Shown: piece after piece, positions 7,226 to 14,161 of the stretch
Position numbering within the stretch: position 1 is the first letter of the stretch
Layout: every line of letters begins with the position of its first letter
NCBI GenBank assembly: GCA_964485235.1
Contig: CAZAIO010000069.1
Span: 1-14,454 of the forward strand
Length of the DNA stretch: 14,454 nt
From: CAZAIO01 sp964485235
Lineage (GTDB): Bacteria > Chloroflexota > Dehalococcoidia > GIF9 > UBA5629
Direction: 5' to 3'
The notes under the pieces: model-generated
What the model was told of the DNA's origin: nothing
Databases searched by the model: none
Seen by the model: only the letters and a program-made list of their open reading frames with translations
Position numbers and translations under genes: made by a program

Positions 7226-7264
7226 TAAAAAGGACAGGGAAGAGTTACAATCTTCTTCCCTGTC
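7226..7264 (-). terminator. Intrinsic terminator of the protease gene
   Basis: On the minus strand an 11-bp perfect stem (7264-7254 with 7243-7233, GACAGGGAAGA/TCTTCCCTGTC) with a 10-nt loop is followed by CCTTTTT. It begins 27 bp after the protease stop codon. The T-run ends only about a dozen bases before the start codon of the next minus-strand gene. Confidence 0.85.
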
Positions 7265-7291
7265 TATGAACATTATCATCGAATGGGCTAT

Positions 7292-8566
7292 TTATTGTCC
7301 ATCAATTTCAACACCGAAATATGTTAAAACAGGACTGATAGGATTGGCAATTGTATAGCTCGAACTACCGGCGAACAATAAGCCGACAGGTTTATTGGTA
7401 TCTGTACCATCATCAACAACTATCAATGAACCGGAATCACCTCCGGCACTGAACGTCCCCGGAGTGATAATTATCTGATGTATGAAGCGAGCGGTTCCGG
7501 AGTCATAACTTACATTTACCGTAGCATCAATAGCATAGATTGTACCATGAGTAAGACCGGTAGTCCTGCCGTATTTCATAACCGGTAATCCGATATATGC
7601 TTCTTTAATAGTGGACATTGGAATACCGTAGCCATCAGCAGGCGTGGCATTACCTAATGATCCCGTACCGGAAAGTGCGATTGCAGCATCTATTGTATTA
7701 TTGGCTTTTCTGGAGAATACTATCGGACTGAAATCAGAGAGCGTACCGATAGTATCCGCGGGATTCCTGCCGCCATCATACGGTCCCGGCTGTAATACAT
7801 TATCACCAATACTTGCCTTATTTTCATCTGCGTAGACATGGTTATTGCTCAGCGCAAAAACATTGACGCCGTCGGTAACCCTTGCGCCGATAGTGCCGGC
7901 AGTAATATTAAAATGTCCGGTAGAGACACCGATCGGGACAGGACGGTGCTCCCACCTATCGCTTGGCGGAACTGTTCCCACTGTGATGGTAACCGTACTG
8001 ACCGCACTCTTACCTCCGGAATCAGTTACGGAAGCGGTGATAACGTGCTTACCCTCTTCCAGAACCAGATCAAAACCGGTACCGCTACCTATTTGAACGC
8101 TGTCTGATGCCCAGATCAAGCTGCCGGTCAGATCACCGTCTTCTTTATCGGTAGCATTTCCTGAAAAGTAGACTGAAGCACCACTATCATACACAGTCCC
8201 GTCAATTGGACTTGTAATGATTACTTTTGGTGTTTTATTTGATGCCGACGATGCCCGGGAAGAACGAGCTAAAGCAACAAACTGACCGCCCTCTAATGCA
8301 ACCGTCGGAATCCCTTCTACCGATTTGGGTAGACCATGCATTCCAGGCTTCTCGGTGAAAATAATAATTGCGGCTTTCCCTTCTGCAATACCAACGGCCA
8401 CACCATTTACACCGGGAGTATCCAATAGAGCATCGGCATGACGGTCTTTTACAAGGATAGCCTGTTCCAGTCCGGTAGCCTTATCCGGAGGCGGAGCCGC
8501 ATAGACCGCAGCCACCGGCCAGGTCAGAAGCAAGCATAAAATAACAAATAACAGGGATTTACGCAT
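7292..8566 (-). CDS. Secreted trypsin-fold serine protease, NAL1-like, with N-terminal domain and Ig/PKD-like domain
   Basis: This 424-residue exported protein is predicted to cleave peptide bonds. Domains in order are a signal peptide (MRKSLLFVILCLLL, likely cut after VYA near 23), a small N-terminal domain (33-99), an Ig/PKD-like beta domain (113-197, with ITSPIDGTVYDSG and ATDKEDGDLTG), and a trypsin-like domain (210-424). The likely triad is His243 (LSNNHVYAD), Asp293 (NTIDAAIA) and Ser378 (AGGDSGSLIV). LQPGPYDGG and PVMKYGRTTG are typical of the NAL1-like bacterial group. An ATG three codons upstream (8573-8575) directly abuts AGGAG with no spacing, so the second ATG at 8566, with 9 nt spacing, is preferred. 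A good promoter lies upstream and a terminator downstream, so it is probably monocistronic. Protease activity is inferred from the intact triad; the substrate is unknown. Confidence 0.88.
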   Translation of the reverse strand: MRKSLLFVILCLLLTWPVAAVYAAPPPDKATGLEQAILVKDRHADALLDTPGVNGVAVGIAEGKAAIIIFTEKPGMHGLPKSVEGIPTVALEGGQFVALARSSRASSASNKTPKVIITSPIDGTVYDSGASVYFSGNATDKEDGDLTGSLIWASDSVQIGSGTGFDLVLEEGKHVITASVTDSGGKSAVSTVTITVGTVPPSDRWEHRPVPIGVSTGHFNITAGTIGARVTDGVNVFALSNNHVYADENKASIGDNVLQPGPYDGGRNPADTIGTLSDFSPIVFSRKANNTIDAAIALSGTGSLGNATPADGYGIPMSTIKEAYIGLPVMKYGRTTGLTHGTIYAIDATVNVSYDSGTARFIHQIIITPGTFSAGGDSGSLIVVDDGTDTNKPVGLLFAGSSSYTIANPISPVLTYFGVEIDGQ

Positions 8567-8639
8567 TTGTATCATCTCCTCGACTCCAGCTTTGAATATA
8601 TTCTTCTATTTATTAATAGATTTAATACTATATTACAGA

Positions 8640-8668
8640 AGTCTAATTTTATTTACCTGAATTGTCAA
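8640..8668 (-). promoter_or_regulatory. Sigma-70-type promoter for the protease gene
   Basis: On the minus strand TTGACA (8668-8663) is followed after exactly 17 bp by TAGACT (8645-8640, 4 of 6 to TATAAT). The predicted start is about 65 bp upstream of the chosen ATG at 8566. Confidence 0.55.
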
Positions 8669-8797
8669 TATTAAATATTAATAAAATTTAAGTGTTTTGA
8701 CAATGGTCATTTCACAAACAATATGAGAGTTCTTTAGCTTCATTACCTGCTGCAGGAGGGAAATGTGTGAACTCCATCGTACAACCCGATTACCACG

Positions 8798-8880
8798 ATA
8801 TTGAAATATCAGTTAGTTTTGATAATCAGATTTAAACACATATCATCTTTAATCACCAGTTAATATTGGAATATCAATTA
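8798..8880. repeat. Repeated palindromic element upstream of the AlkA gene (two copies, 65 bp apart)
   Basis: ATATTGAAATATCAGTTA (8798-8815) and ATATTGGAATATCAATTA (8863-8880) match at 16 of 18 positions. The first extends to the perfect dyad GATATT-GA-AATATC (8797-8810). Related fragments follow at about 8896-8903 (CAATATCG, the reverse complement of CGATATTG) and near 8980 (CGATATTG). Iterated dyads in a promoter region suggest an operator, but AT-rich chance similarity is possible. Confidence 0.4.
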
Positions 8881-9042
8881 CTTTCTAAAGTAGCTTCAAT
8901 ATCGTATTATTTAGAAATAGAGGAGGGTAATTTCCTGACGATAAAGGAATACCGGATAAGAAGCATTCAAACTGCACGCCGATATTGATTGATATACAAT
9001 TACAATGAATAACTGGTTACTGAACTAAATGAAGTAGATAAC

Positions 9043-9927
9043 ATGAATACAGTTACATTAAATATAGTTAAACCATATAATTTTGCGCTGTCCTTACAAG
9101 CCGTCAGGTCTTTTCAGCCGGCTCAGAAAGAACAGAGTGATTTGCTCCGTCTGGCATATAAAATTAATAGAAGTCCGATACTGGTCGAAGTCAGCCGGGC
9201 TCCGGGGACTGAAGGTAACCTGACAGCATCATCGATACAGGATATCAGCGAAATCAATATTCGCAAAATCGCTGAATGGGTACTGTTCGCCGAACTTGAC
9301 TTAGCACCGTTATATCGATTAGTTTCCGGAAATCAAAATTTGGCAGCACTCACACACAAACTCAATGGGCTCAAACCTATGCGACCCGTATCACTCTTCG
9401 AAATGGCTGTAGTTGCAATCACCGAACAACAAATTTCCCTGGCTGCTGCTTACCGGATCAGGTCTCGAATAGTTCAACGGTTCGGAGAAACAATAGCAAA
9501 TCAGTGGATTTTTCCCGAACCGGATGTACTTTCGGAGGCAACATGTGAGGACTTGCGTTCATGTGGCCTTTCACGGCAGAAAGCAGAATATATACAGGAA
9601 CTCGCAATGAAGATTGTTGATGGCACACTCGACCTTAATGCTTTGAAAAACATGGACGATGATAAAGCGAGAGAAACGATAATGGAACTACGGGGATTCG
9701 GCCGGTGGTCAGCCGACTATATCCTTGTGCGTGGTCTGGCAAGGCCTGACTGTGTACCGGTAGACGATCTTGCCATTCGAACGGTTGTAGGCGATACTCT
9801 GGGAAAAGGTCGAAGGCTCTCCTCACTCGAAGTTACCGAGACATTAGAACCTTTTCGTCCGTATCGAGGGCTACTTGCATTCTATTTACTGGCGGAGCAT
9901 AAATTAAACCTGACAGGCACCGGTTAG
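9043..9927 (+). CDS. DNA-3-methyladenine glycosylase II-like protein (HhH-GPD superfamily, AlkA type)
   Basis: This 294-residue base-excision repair glycosylase is predicted to remove alkylated purines from DNA. The N-terminal part (about 8-100) resembles the AlkA-type beta domain (PYNFALSLQAVRSF). The catalytic domain starts near 113 with the conserved segment FEMAVVAITEQQISLAAA. The helix-hairpin-helix lies around 214-226 (MELRGFGRWSADY), and the catalytic aspartate is in VPVDDLAIR (Asp241/242; the second by analogy with E. coli Asp238). There is no FeS cysteine cluster, which excludes the EndoIII/MutY subgroup. It ends with FRPYRGLLAFYLL, the usual AlkA C-terminal motif. No strong Shine-Dalgarno site precedes the ATG, and no better downstream start is evident. 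The next gene is 365 bp away on the same strand, so it is probably a separate unit. Confidence 0.88.
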   Translation: MNTVTLNIVKPYNFALSLQAVRSFQPAQKEQSDLLRLAYKINRSPILVEVSRAPGTEGNLTASSIQDISEINIRKIAEWVLFAELDLAPLYRLVSGNQNLAALTHKLNGLKPMRPVSLFEMAVVAITEQQISLAAAYRIRSRIVQRFGETIANQWIFPEPDVLSEATCEDLRSCGLSRQKAEYIQELAMKIVDGTLDLNALKNMDDDKARETIMELRGFGRWSADYILVRGLARPDCVPVDDLAIRTVVGDTLGKGRRLSSLEVTETLEPFRPYRGLLAFYLLAEHKLNLTGTG

Positions 9928-10012
9928 TTCTTCTGATGTGCAGATATATCCGTAAGCACTCGGGCAAAATACGACAATTTTAAATCTTTGTGGACGCGGG
10001 AAGGATTGAACC

Positions 10013-10078
10013 ATGCCTGATACAATTTTAAAGTTTTTGCAGCAAGGCTCGTATCCAACACTATATCTGCACCGGTAA
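10013..10078 (+). CDS. Possible 21-residue small ORF
   Basis: ATG at 10013 with GGGAAGG (9998-10004) 8 nt upstream opens a 21-residue frame (MPDTILKFLQQ...) ending in TAA at 10076-10078. Start spacing is good, but the length is so short that chance is quite possible. It lies upstream of the helicase promoter candidate, so it would not be a helicase leader peptide if that promoter is the real one. It is not recognised as a known small protein. Confidence 0.2.
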   Translation: MPDTILKFLQQGSYPTLYLHR

Positions 10079-10112
10079 AGTCATATTGGTAAACTACAAT
10101 AGTCCTGTTTTA

Positions 10113-10121
10113 TGTTACAAT
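10113..10121 (+). promoter_or_regulatory. Extended -10 promoter candidate for the helicase
   Basis: TG-T-TACAAT is an extended -10 element (TGnTATAAT with one mismatch). The -35 region 17 bp upstream is poor (ACTACA), as is common with extended -10 promoters. The predicted start near 10128 gives a leader of about 165 nt that includes the hairpin at 10158-10201. Confidence 0.4.
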
Positions 10122-10157
10122 GATAGTAGCCACGTAAACCGAGGATACGCACAGGAG

Positions 10158-10201
10158 AAATACCGGCTTACTTTTCTAAGAAAGGTGGACGGTATTTTTT
10201 T
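10158..10201 (+). terminator. Terminator-like hairpin in the helicase leader (possible attenuator)
   Basis: AAATACCG (10158-10165) pairs with CGGTATTT (10190-10197). Inside, ACTTTTC (10170-10176) pairs with GAAAGGT (10180-10186) with one T-G pair and a 3-nt loop. The structure runs into seven T residues (10195-10201). It is either the terminator of the upstream glycosylase transcript or, given the promoter candidate just upstream, a conditional attenuator of the helicase gene 92 bp downstream. Confidence 0.65.
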
Positions 10202-10292
10202 GTGACAGCAGACTCTTACTTGCAAACAGGGGAATCGAGTCCGCGAGGAACAGGTAATACGGTGGACTTTTGATGATGCAAGCAGGAGTATA

Positions 10293-11930
10293 ATGACAAC
10301 CGAATTTTCCCAATTGGGACTGATATCGCAACTGGAGCAGACTGTTTCTGATTTAGGCTATATCACCCCCACACCAATTCAATCGAAGATTATCCCGTTA
10401 ATGCTGGATGGGCATGATGTGATCGGCCAGGCCCAGACCGGTACCGGCAAAACAGCGGCTTTCGTTTTACCTATTATTCAAACCATGAAACAAGGCCGGC
10501 ATGGCATACAGGCGCTTGTGCTGGCTCCCACACGGGAACTGGCCCTACAGGTAGCAAAGGCGGCCAATGAATACGGAAGGAACATGAATGTACGTGTTCT
10601 GGCAATATATGGCGGTCAATCATATAACCAGCAGATCGGTTGCCTCAGACAGGGAATGGATATTGTAGTAGGTACACCCGGGCGCTTACAGGACCTGATA
10701 GAGAAAGGGGAACTTGATCTAAGCCATGTAACCACTGTCGTTATCGATGAAGCAGATGAAATGCTCAGCATGGGTTTCATCGATGATATTGAAAATATCC
10801 TGAGCATCGTTCCGGCAGAACGTCAGACCGCTCTTTTTTCTGCTACTATACCACCGGAAATCAGCAGCATTGCTAAAAAATACATGCATTCACCACAATC
10901 GATCAGCATTAAAAGCAAACACCTCACGGTTGATGCAATTGAACATCGATATTGCCTTGTCAATAAAGGTGAAAAACTTGCTGCTCTTACGCGAATCTTT
11001 GAGGTTGAAGATATCACCAGTGCGCTCATATTTGTCAGAACGCGTTTGGGTACAAGCGATTTAGTAGATGAACTCATGGGACGCGGGTTTCCTGCCGAAG
11101 CGTTGAATGGGGACTTGAACCAGCAGACCCGGGAACAGGTCTTGAACCGCTTCCGGCGTAATCAAACGACAGTACTTGTTGCGACCGATGTTGCAGCCAG
11201 GGGATTGGACATCGACGATATTTCACACGTATTTAACTATGACTTGCCCGAGGACCCGGAATTGTATGTGCATCGCGTCGGGCGTACAGGGAGAGCCGGT
11301 AAAACAGGCATTGCCATTTCGCTGCTGACAGTGAAGGAACAGTGGCAATTGCACCGGATAGAAGGATTTACCAGGCAGGAGATCACCCGGATACAAATCC
11401 CGACGACGGAGGAAATCGAGGAACACAGACAAGCACAGCTACAGGAAAAGATGATGGTCTGGTTACAACGCGGCCGCTGTCAGAAAGAGTTACAGATGGT
11501 CAACCGGCTGATAGAAATGGGACACGATCCGCTTCAGGTCGCTGCAACAGCCCTGAAAATAGCCCGGGCAGAAGAGAAACAGCGCCCGATTGCGCCGATT
11601 ACCGAATTAAAGGAAATGCGATCTCCAAAAGCCCGGTATGAGAACAAACGCGGTAAAAAAGGAAACGGCCGTAACGGTGACAATGGTTCTATTGAAAAGG
11701 GAATGGTACGGTTGACTCTCAGCGCGGGAAAATCCCACGGTATACGCCCTGCCGATGTCGTCGGCACGATAGCCTACTATGCAGACTTCCCCGGTAATAC
11801 CATCGGACAAATAAGTATTCTCGATAAACATACACTGGTCGATGTACCGCAACAGTATGTGAAGCAAACATTAGCCAGAGTCGGTAAATGCCGGATCCGC
11901 AAGAATGCGGTGACGGTGGAACTCGCCTAA
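10293..11930 (+). CDS. DEAD-box ATP-dependent RNA helicase with DbpA-type RNA-binding domain
   Basis: This 545-residue RNA helicase is predicted to remodel structured RNA, probably in ribosome assembly or cold adaptation. Helicase motifs are all present: Q motif (YITPTPIQ, 23-30), I AQTGTGKT (47-54), Ia PTREL (79-83), TPGR (128-131), II DEAD (152-155), III SAT (183-185), RGLD (303-306) and VI HRVGRTGR (327-334). A basic linker (about 444-464) leads to a C-terminal DbpA-like domain (about 470-545) with VRLTLSAGKSHGIRPADVVG and IGQISILDKHTLVDVP. In E. coli DbpA and DeaD relatives this domain contacts structured RNA, in DbpA a 23S rRNA hairpin. The ATG has AGGAG at good spacing. A structured leader precedes it. 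It converges with the ABC-F gene downstream. DeaD/CshA-like and DbpA-like naming cannot be separated from sequence alone. Confidence 0.96.
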   Translation: MTTEFSQLGLISQLEQTVSDLGYITPTPIQSKIIPLMLDGHDVIGQAQTGTGKTAAFVLPIIQTMKQGRHGIQALVLAPTRELALQVAKAANEYGRNMNVRVLAIYGGQSYNQQIGCLRQGMDIVVGTPGRLQDLIEKGELDLSHVTTVVIDEADEMLSMGFIDDIENILSIVPAERQTALFSATIPPEISSIAKKYMHSPQSISIKSKHLTVDAIEHRYCLVNKGEKLAALTRIFEVEDITSALIFVRTRLGTSDLVDELMGRGFPAEALNGDLNQQTREQVLNRFRRNQTTVLVATDVAARGLDIDDISHVFNYDLPEDPELYVHRVGRTGRAGKTGIAISLLTVKEQWQLHRIEGFTRQEITRIQIPTTEEIEEHRQAQLQEKMMVWLQRGRCQKELQMVNRLIEMGHDPLQVAATALKIARAEEKQRPIAPITELKEMRSPKARYENKRGKKGNGRNGDNGSIEKGMVRLTLSAGKSHGIRPADVVGTIAYYADFPGNTIGQISILDKHTLVDVPQQYVKQTLARVGKCRIRKNAVTVELA

Positions 11931-11965
11931 ACAGCCATTGGTTTTAATTTAACCGAACATATGCT

Positions 11966-12004
11966 TGTAAAACGGACTCTATTGATGTCATGGACCGGTT
12001 TACA
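11966..12004. repeat. Hairpin in the convergent spacer between helicase and ABC-F genes
   Basis: TGTAAAACGG (11966-11975) and CCGGTTTACA (11995-12004) pair at 9 of 10 positions around a 19-nt loop, midway between two convergent stop codons. No clear T-run follows on either side, so a bidirectional terminator function is only possible. A smaller dyad, TTGGTT/AACCGA, lies near 11940-11956. Confidence 0.35.
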
Positions 12005-12044
12005 GCGGTGAGTCTAAAAGGTTCGCATGACAGGTATGTTTCTT

Positions 12045-13847
12045 TCACAACTCATTTTTAAGTTGTTCGAGCTCTTCCCATCGCGTGTATGATTCAGCCA
12101 GCAGCTTTTTTACTTCCTCAAGCCGTTCCTGCTGAATGACGACCCCGGACCCGTCATTTTTATAGAAGTCCGGGTCGCCCATCACCCGGTACAGTTCCTC
12201 CTGTTCCGTTTCCAGCGCCTGGATAGTGAGCGGGAGAGCGTCCAGTTCTTTTTGTTGTCGAAATCCGAATTTGGCCTTCGGCTTTTCAGTCCGGACCCGT
12301 TGTGTGCCTTTTGAGATATTAACCGGTTTTGCTTCTGCCGGGCGCTGACGCAGCCAGTCATCATAATCGCCGACATATTCTTTCACCACGCCATTGCCCT
12401 CAAAAACCAGGGTACTGGTGACGACATTGTTAATAAAAGCCCTGTCGTGGCTGACCAGAAGTATCGTCCCTTTATATTTCATCAGGTAGTCTTCCAGTAT
12501 TTCCATCGTCTCTATATCGAGGTCATTGGTCGGCTCATCCAGCACCAGGACATTGGAAGACCGGGTAAAAAGCCGGGCCCATAAAAGCCGGTTGCGCTCT
12601 CCTCCGGAAAGAAGGGAGACATAAGAGCGTACCTGTTCCGGAGAAAAAAGAAAGTCCCGCAGATACCCTGTAATATGCCGTTCCCGTCCGTTGACCATAA
12701 CGGTATCCCGATTATCCTCGACCACATTTTCCTGAACGGTCTTATTATCATCCAGTTGCTCATGCAACTGGTCGAAATAGCTGATCTGCAGGTTGACACC
12801 CGGCCGGATAGTCCCTGAGTGCGGTTGTAGTTCGCCAAGAAGAAGGCGCAACAGGGTGGTCTTGCCGCTTCCATTGGGTCCCAGTATGCCGATCCGGTCG
12901 CCTTTCATAATTACCGTGGAAAGGCCGGAGATAACCGGCATAGTGCCATAGTTGAAATCGACATTGTCAGCCTTAACTACCAGCCTGCCGGAACGTTCGG
13001 CATCCCCGGTTTCTATTTTCACGGTTCCGGGGCGATCTCTTCTTTCCCGCCGGACCTCCCTCATTTTCAGCAATTCCCTGACACGGCCCTCGTTACGCCT
13101 GCGTCGCGCCTTAACACCCCTCCGGATCCACTGTTCCTCCTTCTCCACCTTTTTATCAAACAGCGCATTTTGGGCATCTTCGACATCCCTGGCTGCCTCC
13201 CTTCGCGTCAGGAACGTCTCATAATCACATGACTGATCGAATAACCTGCCCCTATCGATTTCCACTATACGGGTGGCGATCCTCTGTAAAAACATACGAT
13301 CATGCGTGACCAGTATTACAGCACCGGTGAACCGCAGCAGCATCTCTTCCAATCGCTTGATAGAATCGATATCCATATGGTTGGTGGGCTCATCGAGTAA
13401 CAGGATATCCCGTCCGCCGATAAGCGTTTTTGCCAGTAACACCTTACGCCTTGTACCGGCGGAAAGGTTATTAAAAACCCCGTGAGCATCCAGTCCCAAT
13501 TGCGAGATCACCTTCTCAGCCTGCTGTTGAAGCTCCCATCCCCCTTCTATCCCCCGCACATCTTCAACCCGGACTGGATCCCCTTTTACTACGTCTAGCA
13601 CTGTACCCGGCATCTCGCCGGGCACCATCTGGTCCAGATAAGCAGAACGGATACCCTTTTGTAACGCAACGATGCCCGAATCCGGGCGGAAATCCCCTGC
13701 GACCAGTTTAAGCAAAGTGGACTTCCCTGACCCATTACGGCCCACCAGAGCGACCCTCTCACCCTTCTCGATCGTCAAGTTTATTTCATCAAAAAGCAGA
13801 GTAGTGCCGAATGAAAGCCCGACACCCTGTAGAGTAATAAATGCCAT
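12045..13847 (-). CDS. ABC-F family ATPase, Uup-like
   Basis: This 600-residue protein has two ABC ATPase domains and no membrane segment, the ABC-F layout of ribosome-associated translation factors. Domain 1 has Walker A GRNGSGKS (36-43), signature LSAGT (128-132, with Ala where LSGGx is usual) and Walker B ILLLDEP (148-154). Domain 2 has GPNGSGKT (323-330), LSGGE (413-417) and VLVLDEP (433-439). The interdomain linker is charged (KKVEKEEQWIRRGVKARRRR, 232-251) and resembles that of Uup. The C-terminal 530-600 region is charged and probably coiled coil, as in Uup. Uup in E. coli is linked to ribosome function and to suppression of transposon excision. AAGAGG lies about 12 nt before the ATG. 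It could be named differently among ABC-F subfamilies, but the family is certain. Confidence 0.93.
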   Translation of the reverse strand: MAFITLQGVGLSFGTTLLFDEINLTIEKGERVALVGRNGSGKSTLLKLVAGDFRPDSGIVALQKGIRSAYLDQMVPGEMPGTVLDVVKGDPVRVEDVRGIEGGWELQQQAEKVISQLGLDAHGVFNNLSAGTRRKVLLAKTLIGGRDILLLDEPTNHMDIDSIKRLEEMLLRFTGAVILVTHDRMFLQRIATRIVEIDRGRLFDQSCDYETFLTRREAARDVEDAQNALFDKKVEKEEQWIRRGVKARRRRNEGRVRELLKMREVRRERRDRPGTVKIETGDAERSGRLVVKADNVDFNYGTMPVISGLSTVIMKGDRIGILGPNGSGKTTLLRLLLGELQPHSGTIRPGVNLQISYFDQLHEQLDDNKTVQENVVEDNRDTVMVNGRERHITGYLRDFLFSPEQVRSYVSLLSGGERNRLLWARLFTRSSNVLVLDEPTNDLDIETMEILEDYLMKYKGTILLVSHDRAFINNVVTSTLVFEGNGVVKEYVGDYDDWLRQRPAEAKPVNISKGTQRVRTEKPKAKFGFRQQKELDALPLTIQALETEQEELYRVMGDPDFYKNDGSGVVIQQERLEEVKKLLAESYTRWEELEQLKNEL

Positions 13848-14005
13848 GAACGGGAACTACCTCTTCTTTATACATGATTACTTGCCATTACAGCATGCCC
13901 GTAATAAGTGTACCATCTTTTAAGTGAGCGCTGCTGCTGGCGGAGTATCCTAATATAACTACCGTATTCTAAGCACACGTAATGTTAAATAAGGAGAAGG
14001 TCAGT

Positions 14006-14020
14006 ATGGACAAGGGATAA
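14006..14020 (+). CDS. Possible 4-residue leader peptide (MDKG)
   Basis: AAGGAGAAGG (13991-14000) ends 5 nt before an ATG that reads Met-Asp-Lys-Gly-stop. The ribosome-binding site is among the best in the window, yet the frame has only four codons. The stop codon lies inside the left arm of an inverted repeat (14016-14024). It could be a regulatory leader ORF of the ATPase or a remnant of a degraded gene start. Confidence 0.2.
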   Translation: MDKG

Positions 14021-14131
14021 GCTAATAGCTAAGGCGTGTGGTTTGACTAGTGAGCGAACAAAAGCGTAGCATATATCAAAGAAACCCCTCATTGGTTGCA
14101 TACGAGACAATCCTGATAGCTTATCGTTCGC
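14016..14131 (+). promoter_or_regulatory. Competing inverted repeats in the P-type ATPase leader (candidate RNA switch)
   Basis: GATAAGCTA (14016-14024) is the exact reverse complement of TAGCTTATC (14117-14125). The left arm also forms a local dyad, AGCTA-A-TAGCT (14020-14030). GCGAAC (14054-14059) pairs with GTTCGC (14126-14131), which crosses the first helix, as in a pseudoknot or an alternative fold. The region does not show the conserved strings I know for the M-box or yybP-ykoY metal riboswitches. Function is inference only. Confidence 0.3.
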
Positions 14132-14161
14132 ACACATATAATAGTAGACGGAGACAATGCG

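Larger units (their letters stand above)
8576..9042. other. 467-bp divergent spacer between protease and AlkA genes
   Basis: No convincing gene lies here. It contains a good minus-strand promoter (8640-8668), a possible weak plus-strand promoter (TTGACA 8697-8702, TATGAG 8722-8727, 19-bp spacer), and a repeated palindromic element. Two Shine-Dalgarno-like AGGAGGG strings (8754-8760 and 8921-8927) are not followed by a usable start: the first is 2 nt from an ATG opening 13 codons, and the second has no start codon at proper spacing. The inverted repeat TTTCTAAA (8882-8889) / TTTAGAAA (8910-8917) is also present. Confidence 0.6.
9928..10292. other. 365-bp spacer between AlkA and helicase genes
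   Basis: It holds a possible 21-codon ORF (10013-10078), an extended -10 promoter candidate (10113-10121) and a terminator-like leader hairpin (10158-10201), each listed separately. No obvious intrinsic terminator directly follows the glycosylase stop codon, so the leader hairpin may also end that transcript. Confidence 0.6.
13848..14161. other. 314-bp divergent spacer with leader elements of the P-type ATPase
   Basis: No sizeable gene is present. The plus-strand half holds a tiny ORF with a good ribosome-binding site and long-range inverted repeats (listed separately). A TATAAT at 14137-14142 is only 20 bp from the ATPase start and has no -35, so it is not called as a promoter. The ATPase ribosome-binding site is GGAG at 14150-14153. 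Confidence 0.5.

Noticed and set aside
8573..8575. Upstream ATG as start of the secreted protease (adds MIQ)
   Set aside because: The GAGGAG ribosome-binding site directly abuts this ATG; the next in-frame ATG, 9 nt away, has normal spacing and begins a typical signal peptide.
8763..8804. 13-codon ORF after AGGAGGG in the protease-AlkA spacer
   Set aside because: The Shine-Dalgarno string is only 2 nt from the ATG, the frame is very short, and nothing else supports it.
9990..10020. Minus-strand stretch GGTTCAATCCTTCCCGCG looks like a tRNA T-arm and 3' end
   Set aside because: The T-stem does not pair (CATGG against CTTCC), the T-loop is a base short, and no D-arm, anticodon arm or acceptor partner was found.
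14137..14142. Perfect TATAAT just upstream of the P-type ATPase
   Set aside because: There is no -35 or TGn extension, and it would start the transcript almost on top of the ribosome-binding site. AT-rich chance is likely.
14006..14161. M-box or yybP-ykoY metal riboswitch upstream of the P-type ATPase
   Set aside because: None of the conserved strings recalled for these classes is present, so only a generic structured leader is reported.
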